Shown: positions 1 to 5,438 of the stretch, one piece after another
Numbering within the stretch: the first letter of the stretch is position 1
How the letters are laid out: each line of letters begins with the position of its first letter
Assembly (NCBI GenBank): GCA_009936675.1
Contig: JAACDY010000032.1
Span: forward strand, 1-5,438
Direction of reading: 5' to 3'
Source of the DNA: Bacteroidota bacterium
GTDB lineage: Bacteria; Bacteroidota; Bacteroidia; Flavobacteriales; Flavobacteriaceae
Length of the DNA stretch: 5,438 bases
Notes under the pieces: generated by a model
Told to the model about the DNA's origin: nothing
The model's input: the letters and a program-made list of their open reading frames with translations, nothing else
The model's database searches: none
Program-made: the position numbers and the translations under genes

Positions 1-398
1 AAGGATTCTTTGGGCTTGAGAACCCGGTCAAACGCACGGTGAAAGGTCAAATCCATGGGGTGGGCTATTTTAACCCAGTTTTTAAGTACACCTTGGGCTA
101 GGGTATGATCTTCGTTGAGAGCTCCCATTACAACACCTTGAGCTCCGATCGATTTGGCCATTTCAATTTGTTTTGCTGTTGTTTTAATTTCCTCCAGTGT
201 GTAAACGAAATTTCCACGACGAGGACGTATCAAAACATGAACAGGAATGGGAGAGTAATCCAATACATACTCAAGAAATTTTGTAGATGGGGTAAGTCCG
301 TCTTCCAATAAATTTTCACAAAGTTCCAGTCTTGATGCTCCTCCCTTAACGGCATTGGTAAGGGAGGCTTTAGAAGTACAACAGATTTCAACAATCAC
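1..398 (-). CDS. cutC: CutC family protein (copper homeostasis protein CutC), N-terminal 132 residues, cut by the window edge
   Basis: The minus-strand reading from 398 begins MIVEICCTSKASL and continues through GGASRLELCENL (residues 19-30), VHVLIRPRRGNF and LTFHRAFDRV near the window edge. GGAxRxELC, RPRxGxF and TFHRAFD are signature stretches of CutC, a cytoplasmic TIM-barrel family. Full-length CutC is usually about 240 residues, so nearly half is missing. I chose the GTG at 398 because it gives the family's usual short start (M-I-x-E-V/I-C) and has an AAAGGA ribosome-binding sequence 12 bases upstream (minus strand, 411-416); the frame stays open further upstream but offers no ATG. CutC was linked to copper tolerance in E. 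coli, but its biochemical role is disputed. It is divergent from the nagB fusion. The family call is firm; the function is not. Confidence 0.95.
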   Translation of the reverse strand, partial: MIVEICCTSKASLTNAVKGGASRLELCENLLEDGLTPSTKFLEYVLDYSPIPVHVLIRPRRGNFVYTLEEIKTTAKQIEMAKSIGAQGVVMGALNEDHTLAQGVLKNWVKIAHPMDLTFHRAFDRVLKPKES

Positions 399-465
399 AA
401 TAAAACTTTTTCCTTTGAAGTGTAATTTTAGTGTTTTTTTTGGTATTTGATTATCATTTCAAAAT

Positions 466-487
466 TTAAATTTTGATCAAATTTTAA
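466..487. repeat. AT-rich inverted repeat (possible operator) in the cutC-nagB divergent region
   Basis: A 22-base dyad pairs at 10 of 11 positions around the core TTTGATCAAA (472-481); the single mismatch is 471/482. It overlaps the proposed -33 element of the nagB promoter and lies about 70 bases upstream of the cutC start, so a bound repressor could act on either gene. The arms are almost pure A/T, and such dyads arise often by chance in this kind of DNA. No regulator gene is visible, and the site does not match a regulator consensus that I recognise. Confidence 0.35.
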
Positions 488-506
488 TAAAATACGCCTA
501 TCTTTG
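471..506 (+). promoter_or_regulatory. Bacteroidota-type promoter of the nagB fusion gene
   Basis: TATCTTTG at 499-506 matches the Bacteroidota -7 consensus TAnnTTTG exactly. TTTTG at 471-475 can serve as the -33 TTG element; the 23-base spacing is at the upper end of what is accepted for flavobacterial promoters. Transcription would start near 510-514, giving a 5' leader of roughly 30 bases. The leader has no clear Shine-Dalgarno sequence, as is usual in this phylum. No equally good promoter is seen for cutC on the other strand; the nearest is TAAATTTTG (minus strand, 460-468), which has one base too many. Confidence 0.7.
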
Positions 507-543
507 CAACTTGCATAAATTACTTATAAAACTTCGCTAATCA

Positions 544-2460
544 GTGAAACAGAAAAAAATCTCATATCAGTCTCCTGGGGCTTTCGAAGAACACCGGTTT
601 GAAAAACTCCACAACGTTACTTTCGATTCCTCTCTATCAGGCTCTGAAGCAGTAGCTCAAGAAATAGCAACACTTATCAAGGAAAAACAATCCAATGGAT
701 TGCCTTGTGTTTTAGGACTTGCAACTGGTTCTTCTCCCATCAGTGTTTACAATCAGTTGATTAAACTTCACCAAGAGGAAGGTTTGAGTTTTAAAAATGT
801 GATCTCCTTTAACCTCGATGAATACTTTGGACTGGAACCCAATGACATCAACAGTTATCACCTTTTTATGCATGAAAATCTTTTTGACCATATCGATATT
901 CCTGCTGAAACCATCAATATTCCCTCTGGAACATTGGAACCAAAAAAAGTAAGGGACTACTGTAAAGCCTATGAAAAAAAGATCGCTGGTTTGGGTGGAC
1001 TCGACTTTCAATTGTTGGGGATTGGACGGACTGGGCATGTCGGCTTCAATGAACCGGGCTCAAATATCAATTCTCAAACCCGTTTGGTCACCCTAGATCA
1101 CCTAACGCGTTATGATGCTGCTGGAGCTTTTTATGGCATTGAAAATGTTCCCAGAAAGGCCATTACCATGGGTATTAAAACCATACTTTCGGCCAAGCGA
1201 ATTGTACTTTTGGCATGGGGAACCAACAAAAGTGAAATCATTCAAAAAGCAGTTGAAGGCAGTATAACTCCCAGCATACCCACTACCTATCTTCAGGAGC
1301 ACAACAATACTACTTTGGTTTTGGATCAACATGCAGCTTCGGGATTGACTCGAATCAAAGCCCCTTGGATTACAGGAAACTGTGATTGGAGCAACCTTTC
1401 CAATCAATGCAAAGCGGTTTATTGGTTGTGTGAAAAAACGGATAAATCCATTCTAAAGCTCACTGAGGAAGACTACAATCAAAATGGGATGTCTGAGCTT
1501 TTGAACTTGGAGGGCAATTATTATGATCTGAACATCAAAATGTTTAATCGCTTACAAAACACCATCACTGGTTGGCCCGGCGGAAAGGCCAATGCCGATG
1601 ACAGCAATCGACCCGAACGTCGTATGCCAGAGAAAAAAAGATCCATTATTTTCAGTCCTCATCCCGATGATGATGTGATTTCGATGGGAGGTACTTTTGA
1701 TCGCTTAGTTTCCCAAGGGCATGAGGTTTATGTGGCCTATCAAACTTCTGGAAATATTGCAGTTTCAGATGATGAGGCACTAAAGTATATTGAGGTTATC
1801 TCTGATATCAGCGACGATTCCGCAGCATATGAAGCAATCAAAAAGGAATTGCTACACAAAGAAAAAAATACCATAGATTCTTTGGCTTTGAGAAAGTTAA
1901 AAGGAACCATCAGAAAAAGGGAGTCCTTGGCCGCCAACCGTTATATCGGAATTCCAGACGACCAAGTTCATTTCCTAAACCTTCCTTTCTATGAGAGCGG
2001 TAAAATCAAAAAAAATCCACCATCTCAAGTGGATATTGATATTACCAATGAATTGATCGAAACGATAAAGCCTCACCAAATCTTTGCCGCTGGTGATCTG
2101 GCCGATCCTCACGGAACCCACCGCATTTGTTTGGAAATCCTCTTTGATTCCATCACTCAACTCAAAACAGCTCCCTTTATGAAAGACTGTTGGGTATGGC
2201 TCTATAGAGGAGCGTGGCAAGAATTCGAAGTACACGAAATCGAAATGGCCGTTCCAATGAGTCCCGACCAAGTTTTGCGAAAGCGCAAAGCCATATTTTA
2301 TCACCAATCCCAAAAAGACAGCGTCATGTTCCAAGGAAGTGACGACCGTGAGTTTTGGTTACGTGCTGAAGAAAGAAACCGTTTGAGTGCAAAACGTTAC
2401 AGAGATTTGGGACTTTCTGATTATCAAGCGGTGGAATTGTTCAAGCGCTACCATTTTTAA
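544..2460 (+). CDS. nagB: Glucosamine-6-phosphate deaminase fused to a PIG-L/LmbE-type deacetylase domain
   Basis: A 638-residue cytoplasmic two-domain protein. Residues about 31-300 are a NagB deaminase/isomerase, which converts glucosamine-6-phosphate to fructose-6-phosphate plus ammonia. They carry the phosphate loop ATGSSP (60-65), FNLDEY (89-94, with D92 matching the E. coli NagB base D72) and GIGRTGHVGFNEP (159-171, with H165 and E170 matching H143 and E148). Residues about 367-535 are a PIG-L/LmbE domain with the zinc motif SPHPDDD (371-377) and DPHGTHR (521-527), so both metal-site halves are present. Single-domain NagB is about 260 residues; the long form is typical of Bacteroidota. 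The GTG start is well fixed: an in-frame TAA lies at 538-540 and the next in-frame ATG is codon 109. Oddities: the position of E. coli D141 is T163, and the position of phosphate-contacting R172 appears to be Gly or Ala. The family is certain; the activity of the second domain is inferred. Confidence 0.96.
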   Translation: MKQKKISYQSPGAFEEHRFEKLHNVTFDSSLSGSEAVAQEIATLIKEKQSNGLPCVLGLATGSSPISVYNQLIKLHQEEGLSFKNVISFNLDEYFGLEPNDINSYHLFMHENLFDHIDIPAETINIPSGTLEPKKVRDYCKAYEKKIAGLGGLDFQLLGIGRTGHVGFNEPGSNINSQTRLVTLDHLTRYDAAGAFYGIENVPRKAITMGIKTILSAKRIVLLAWGTNKSEIIQKAVEGSITPSIPTTYLQEHNNTTLVLDQHAASGLTRIKAPWITGNCDWSNLSNQCKAVYWLCEKTDKSILKLTEEDYNQNGMSELLNLEGNYYDLNIKMFNRLQNTITGWPGGKANADDSNRPERRMPEKKRSIIFSPHPDDDVISMGGTFDRLVSQGHEVYVAYQTSGNIAVSDDEALKYIEVISDISDDSAAYEAIKKELLHKEKNTIDSLALRKLKGTIRKRESLAANRYIGIPDDQVHFLNLPFYESGKIKKNPPSQVDIDITNELIETIKPHQIFAAGDLADPHGTHRICLEILFDSITQLKTAPFMKDCWVWLYRGAWQEFEVHEIEMAVPMSPDQVLRKRKAIFYHQSQKDSVMFQGSDDREFWLRAEERNRLSAKRYRDLGLSDYQAVELFKRYHF

Positions 2461-2485
2461 ATAACTCTTAATTCAAAAGATATTT

Positions 2486-2512
2486 TAGTTGAAGAATCAT
2501 ATTCCTCAACTA
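2486..2512 (+). terminator. Probable intrinsic terminator after the nagB fusion
   Basis: TAGTTGAAGAAT and ATTCCTCAACTA can pair as a 12-base-pair stem with one A-C mismatch and a three-base CAT loop. It begins 26 bases after the nagB stop and is followed by TTGGATTTT, so the T-run is short and set a few bases away. The stem is A/T-rich, which makes it weaker than a standard terminator. It would separate nagB transcription from the downstream pair. Confidence 0.45.
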
Positions 2513-2632
2513 TTGGATTTTAACAATTATACCAAAGGGCAAATACCAATTGTTTGAAAAATTGATAAAATAGCGCAATTTAGCTTCTGATGTGGTTTGT
2601 TTCTGGTCAGTAATATCAATCAGAGTATCCAT
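2510..2632 (-). CDS. Doubtful small ORF (40 codons)
   Basis: On the minus strand an ATG at 2632 opens 40 codons (starting MDTLIDITDQK and ending FGIIVKIQ) to a TAG at 2510-2512. The composition is mixed rather than purely A/T-driven, and the C-terminal half is hydrophobic and aromatic. Against it: no Shine-Dalgarno or promoter is evident, no family is recognised, and its end overlaps the terminator hairpin. It could be a small hypothetical protein, the remnant of a decayed gene, or chance. Confidence 0.15.
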   Translation of the reverse strand: MDTLIDITDQKQTTSEAKLRYFINFSNNWYLPFGIIVKIQ

Positions 2633-2700
2633 AGATAAAGTGATTTTTTTAATGTTTTAATTTTCTTTTGATAATAAACTGAGGTATTTATTTACTTAAT

Positions 2701-2715
2701 ATACTCTTTGAGTAT
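2701..2715. promoter_or_regulatory. Perfect short dyad overlapping a near-consensus -7 element
   Basis: ATACTC-TTT-GAGTAT is a perfect 6-base-pair inverted repeat with a three-base spacer. It contains TACTCTTTG (2702-2710), which is the Bacteroidota TAnnTTTG element with one extra base. The site lies 130 bases before the ATG of the isomerase-like gene and could be an operator or part of its promoter. The nearest upstream TTTTG (2666-2670) is about 31 bases away, too far for a standard -33 element, so the promoter reading is weak. Confidence 0.25.
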
Positions 2716-2743
2716 CGATAAGCATTCGGTAAGGTTATTATTG

Positions 2744-2764
2744 ATAACTTGAATCATAAGTTAT
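2744..2764. repeat. Inverted repeat in the leader region of the isomerase-like gene
   Basis: ATAACTT (2744-2750) and AAGTTAT (2758-2764) pair perfectly across a seven-base loop. GTTAT at 2734-2738 can instead pair with ATAAC at 2744-2748, so two mutually exclusive hairpins are possible. The stems are short and A/T-rich. This could be an operator or leader structure, or chance in A/T-rich DNA. Confidence 0.2.
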
Positions 2765-2844
2765 TCATTATCCATAATAATTTCAAAAATTAAAAGGTGA
2801 TATCAAACGAAAATATTAACTTAAAACTCCAAACTTAAATCGTT

Positions 2845-3777
2845 ATGAATCGTAAACATTTTTTATCCTTAACTGGTATTACAACCCTTGGGATGGCATT
2901 GCCAATTCCCCTTTTTTCCAACAATGACATTACAAAAAATAAAATTTCCTTGGCTCAGTGGTCCATGAATAAGTCTTTTTTCTCTGGTAAAAAAGACGCC
3001 CATGATTTTGCTTTTTATGCGGCTAAAATGGGATTTGCAGGAGTCGAATATGTCAATCAATTTTATTTTGACCAACTAAAAAACGGAACAACATCCAGTA
3101 AAAATGTAAGTAGTCTGGCCAAAACACTGAATTCACGGGCAAAAGACAATGACATTTCCAATGTATTGATAATGGTGGATGTAGAGGGTAATCTTGCAGA
3201 CTCCTCTACAGCCGTAATCAAGACCGCTATTGAACAACACAAAAAATGGGTTGAATTGGCCGCCGAAATCGGTTGTCATTCTATTCGCGTAAATCTAGCA
3301 GGTGAAAAAGACTCCCAAAAATGGGTTGACCAATCTGTCAAGGGGCTTACCGGTCTGTGTGAGTTTGCCAAAACCATGGGAATCAATGTTATCGTTGAAA
3401 ATCACGGTGGACTATCTTCTAATGCTGCCTTACTGGCCAAAGTTATGAAACAAACCAATCTTGACAATTGTGGTACCCTTCCTGACTTCGGAAATTTCTG
3501 TATTGCCAGTGGTTGGGGGAATGACTCTGGATGTAAAGACTGGTATGATATGTACCAAGGTGTAGCGGAGTTGATGCCCTATGCAAAGTCTGTAAGTGCC
3601 AAATCCTATGATTTTGATGACAATGGAAATGAGACTAAAATCGATTATGCTAGGATGATGGGAATCGTAAAAGAAAACAATTACGATGGCTATATTGGTG
3701 TTGAATATGAAGGGAGCCGTTTGGGAGAAAAAGAGGGCATAATGGCTACCAAAAACCTAATTCAGCGTTCACTCTAA
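2845..3777 (+). CDS. Exported TIM-barrel protein of the sugar phosphate isomerase/epimerase (AP endonuclease 2-like) superfamily
   Basis: A 310-residue protein with an N-terminal export signal: MNRKHFLSLTG followed by a hydrophobic stretch ending near residue 25. It resembles a Tat signal with Arg-Lys in place of twin Arg; with no Cys in the signal it is probably periplasmic and not a lipoprotein. The mature part begins KISLAQWSMNKSFFSG. Family features are GVEYV (66-70), IRVNLAG (147-153), VIVENHGG (182-189), LPDFGNF (212-218), SAKSYDFD (251-258) and GVEYEG (285-290). E185, D214 and E287 or E289 are likely metal or catalytic residues. Where many relatives have a metal-binding His before Lys-Asp, this protein has SAKSYD. 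The superfamily includes hydroxypyruvate isomerase, sugar epimerases and 3-keto-glycoside-processing enzymes; the substrate cannot be assigned. It lies nine bases upstream of the hexosaminidase gene and is almost surely cotranscribed with it. Confidence 0.9.
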   Translation: MNRKHFLSLTGITTLGMALPIPLFSNNDITKNKISLAQWSMNKSFFSGKKDAHDFAFYAAKMGFAGVEYVNQFYFDQLKNGTTSSKNVSSLAKTLNSRAKDNDISNVLIMVDVEGNLADSSTAVIKTAIEQHKKWVELAAEIGCHSIRVNLAGEKDSQKWVDQSVKGLTGLCEFAKTMGINVIVENHGGLSSNAALLAKVMKQTNLDNCGTLPDFGNFCIASGWGNDSGCKDWYDMYQGVAELMPYAKSVSAKSYDFDDNGNETKIDYARMMGIVKENNYDGYIGVEYEGSRLGEKEGIMATKNLIQRSL

Positions 3778-3786
3778 TCAAACGAT

Positions 3787-5340
3787 ATGTGTCATTTTAT
3801 AAAAAAAATATTTTTTGTCACTGCTTTTACCCTTATTGCGATGAGTGCATGTAATACTCCAGAACCTGTTTATGTTTTGGATAAAGCGCCATTGATTCCT
3901 CTTCCTTCATCGGTTGTGGCCTCAGATGAGGTTATGCCTCTTGGTGCGATCGGTTCTATAAGAACCATTGGCGCAGACGAACGACTCAATGCGATCACGC
4001 AAAATTTTATAAATTTTTGGAAAAAACACACCCAACAAGATCTGCTTGATGCTGTTGATGCAATCGATGGTGATGGTGCCATTACAATTGAAATTGACAA
4101 GAGCTTTAGTCCAGAACAGGAGGCTTACAAACTAGAAATAGCCTCGGATAAAATTACGGTTAAGGGAAAAACAACTGAGGGAGTTTTTAGAGGGTTAAAA
4201 ACCTTAGAGCAATTAGTCGTCCTTAGTAAACTTCGAGGGGGAACCCTGTTTTTATCCCTTCCGGGAGGTGAAATCACTGACCAACCCACCTATGGATACA
4301 GAGGAGCCATGCTCGATGTTGCGCGACATTTCTTTTCGGTTGCCGATGTCAAAAGGTATATTGATCTGTTGAGTATTTATAAAATTAACTTTTTGCATTT
4401 TCACCTCTCCGATGATCAAGGTTGGCGAATCGAGATCAAATCTTGGCCACAACTCACTGAAATCGGTGGGCAAACCGAAGTTGGAGGTGGTGAAGGAGGA
4501 TTTTATACCCAAGAAGATTTTAAAGAGATTGTAAAATATGCTGCGGACCGATTCATTACCATTGTTCCCGAAATTGACCTTCCCGGTCATACCAATGCTG
4601 CGCTGGCTTCTTATGCAGAGCTCAATTGTAATGGTAAAGCAACCGAGTTATATACAGGTATTGAGGTAGGTTTTTCTACCTTATGCGTGGACAAAGAGGT
4701 GACATACACTTTTGTAGAGGATGTAATCCGAGAAATCAGTGAAATCTCCCCCGGTCCTTATTTCCATATTGGAGGCGATGAATCCCATGTTACCCCTGAG
4801 AAGGATTTTAATCGGTTTATGAGTCGTACGCTGGCCATTGTAAAAAAATACAACAAAACTCCTATGGGTTGGTATGAACTCATCACTGCCGATATCCCTG
4901 AGGAAACGCTATTGCAATATTGGGCCAAAACTGAAGATTTTTCCAAAGTGATTCCCAAAAAATCAAAAATATTGATCTCCGCAGCTTCCTATAATTATTT
5001 GGATATGAAGTATGACAGTCTCACCCCTTTGGGACTTTCTTGGGCTGGATATTTACCGATTAAAAAAGCCTATGACTGGGATCCATTGACTTTAGTTCCT
5101 GATCTAGATTCAACCCAAATAATTGGTTTGGAAGCTCCCCTTTGGACAGAAACCATTGAGGATTTTGATGATATTGCTGTTATGGCTTTTCCGAGAATCA
5201 TTGGTCATGCCGAAATTGGATGGACCAATGCCACCCTCAGAAAATGGGAGGACTATGCACATAGACTTTCCTTTCACGGTCAACTTTTGGAAGCCTTGGA
5301 TGTCAAGTATCATCCTGCGACCGAAATTGATTGGAAATAG
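3787..5340 (+). CDS. Beta-N-acetylhexosaminidase, glycoside hydrolase family 20, lipoprotein
   Basis: A 517-residue enzyme that removes terminal beta-linked GlcNAc or GalNAc by substrate-assisted catalysis. Residues 1-21 are a signal peptide (MCHFIKKIFF, then a hydrophobic core) ending in MSAC, so C22 is probably lipidated and the enzyme membrane-anchored. Residues about 35-165 form the GH20 N-terminal domain and about 168-480 the catalytic barrel. Visible motifs are YRGAMLDVARHF (171-182, with substrate-binding R172), HFHLSDDQGWRIE (204-216), PEIDLPGH (261-268), HIGGDE (327-332) with the D331-E332 catalytic pair, and LWTE (452-455). All key residues are present and the length suits a full gene. 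It lies nine bases after the isomerase-like gene with no Shine-Dalgarno of its own, suggesting a two-gene operon. With the NagB fusion upstream it fits an amino-sugar or glycan-use locus; the exact glycan is unknown. Confidence 0.96.
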   Translation: MCHFIKKIFFVTAFTLIAMSACNTPEPVYVLDKAPLIPLPSSVVASDEVMPLGAIGSIRTIGADERLNAITQNFINFWKKHTQQDLLDAVDAIDGDGAITIEIDKSFSPEQEAYKLEIASDKITVKGKTTEGVFRGLKTLEQLVVLSKLRGGTLFLSLPGGEITDQPTYGYRGAMLDVARHFFSVADVKRYIDLLSIYKINFLHFHLSDDQGWRIEIKSWPQLTEIGGQTEVGGGEGGFYTQEDFKEIVKYAADRFITIVPEIDLPGHTNAALASYAELNCNGKATELYTGIEVGFSTLCVDKEVTYTFVEDVIREISEISPGPYFHIGGDESHVTPEKDFNRFMSRTLAIVKKYNKTPMGWYELITADIPEETLLQYWAKTEDFSKVIPKKSKILISAASYNYLDMKYDSLTPLGLSWAGYLPIKKAYDWDPLTLVPDLDSTQIIGLEAPLWTETIEDFDDIAVMAFPRIIGHAEIGWTNATLRKWEDYAHRLSFHGQLLEALDVKYHPATEIDWK

Positions 5341-5366
5341 AAGACTGGGAATTAAAAACTACTATT

Positions 5367-5438
5367 CTAAAGGGGTTTAACTTGGAGGTTTCTCCAGTTT
5401 ACTTTTATTCCCCCTCCGTCATGAATTTGAAGCGCAAT
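5367..5438 (-). CDS. C-terminus of a DUF1080 (3-keto-disaccharide hydrolase-like) protein, cut by the window edge
   Basis: The last 23 codons of a minus-strand gene read IALQIHDGGGIKVNWRNLQV then KPL and a TAG at 5367-5369. The pattern I-x-L-Q-x-H-x-G ... V-x-x-R-N-L/I-x-V/I-K-x-L is the usual last beta-strand region of DUF1080, a concanavalin-like sandwich fold named 3-keto-disaccharide hydrolase. Members are commonly exported in Bacteroidota, but the N-terminus is not visible here. It converges on the GH20 gene with only 26 bases between the stops and no clear terminator hairpin there. The call rests on a short stretch, but the match to the family ending is good. Confidence 0.72.
   Translation of the reverse strand: MALQIHDGGGIKVNWRNLQVKPL

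Larger units (their letters stand above)
2461..2844. other. 384-bp AT-rich intergenic region between the nagB fusion and the isomerase-like gene
   Basis: No convincing protein gene is seen on either strand. The stretch holds a terminator-like hairpin just after nagB, two more dyads (2701-2715 and 2744-2764) and a doubtful 40-codon minus-strand ORF. No exact TAnnTTTG promoter is present on either strand, although the isomerase-like gene probably needs its own promoter if the hairpin ends the upstream transcript. The last 130 bases before the ATG at 2845 are very A/T-rich and lack a Shine-Dalgarno sequence at a useful distance. Confidence 0.6.

Noticed and set aside
105..311. Plus-strand 68-codon ORF opposite cutC
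   Set aside because: The minus strand here encodes clear CutC motifs; this ORF is an antisense shadow with no recognisable family.
1975..2334. Minus-strand 119-codon ORF inside the PIG-L domain region
   Set aside because: It is opposite conserved PIG-L motifs and is unrecognisable as a protein; a shadow ORF.
544..2460. Fusion of NagB and PIG-L as an assembly or frameshift artefact
   Set aside because: The frame is continuous through a conserved linker (ITGWPGGKANADDSNRPER) and the same domain order is known in other Bacteroidota.
2797..2838. Short leader-peptide ORF starting GTG at 2797 before the isomerase-like gene
   Set aside because: Only 13 codons; the AAAAGG that might serve as its ribosome-binding site overlaps the start codon, and the peptide has no attenuator-like codon run.
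5123..5380. Plus-strand 85-codon ORF overlapping the end of the GH20 gene in another frame
   Set aside because: The GH20 frame carries conserved residues through this stretch, including LWTE and the family C-terminal region; the second frame resembles no known protein.
5383..5396. Small hairpin TGGAG-GTTT-CTCCA near the right edge as a terminator for the GH20 gene
   Set aside because: It lies inside the reading frame of the convergent DUF1080 gene, has only a five-base-pair stem and lacks a following T-run.

Overview
The window reads as AT-rich chromosomal DNA from a member of the Bacteroidota, most likely a flavobacterium. Three things point there: a glucosamine-6-phosphate deaminase fused to a PIG-L-type deacetylase domain, a layout typical of that phylum; a match to the Bacteroidota -7 promoter element TAnnTTTG upstream of that gene; and weak or absent Shine-Dalgarno sequences before most genes. 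I saw no mobile element, CRISPR array, tRNA or rRNA.

Layout. Positions 1-398 (minus strand) hold the N-terminal 132 residues of CutC, cut by the window edge. A divergent intergenic region (399-543) carries a Bacteroidota-type promoter for the plus-strand gene and an AT-rich palindrome. Positions 544-2460 encode the 638-residue NagB/PIG-L fusion. A 384-bp gap (2461-2844) holds a probable terminator hairpin, two further dyads and only a doubtful 40-codon minus-strand ORF. Positions 2845-3777 encode an exported TIM-barrel protein of the sugar phosphate isomerase/epimerase superfamily. Nine bases later, 3787-5340 encode a lipoprotein beta-N-acetylhexosaminidase of family GH20. A convergent minus-strand gene ends at 5367; its visible 23 residues look like the C-terminus of a DUF1080 (3-keto-disaccharide hydrolase) protein.

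How the genes may work together (inference). The GH20 lipoprotein would release terminal GlcNAc or GalNAc from glycans outside the cytoplasm. After uptake and phosphorylation by genes not in this window, the NagB fusion would convert glucosamine-6-phosphate to fructose-6-phosphate and ammonia. Its C-terminal domain has an intact PIG-L zinc motif and could act as an N-deacetylase. The exported TIM-barrel protein and the DUF1080 protein belong to families linked to 3-keto-sugar chemistry, so an oxidative side route of glycan breakdown may sit beside the classical amino-sugar route. The most interesting points are the altered deaminase active site in the fusion, the unassigned exported TIM-barrel protein cotranscribed with the hexosaminidase, and the dyad-rich gap.
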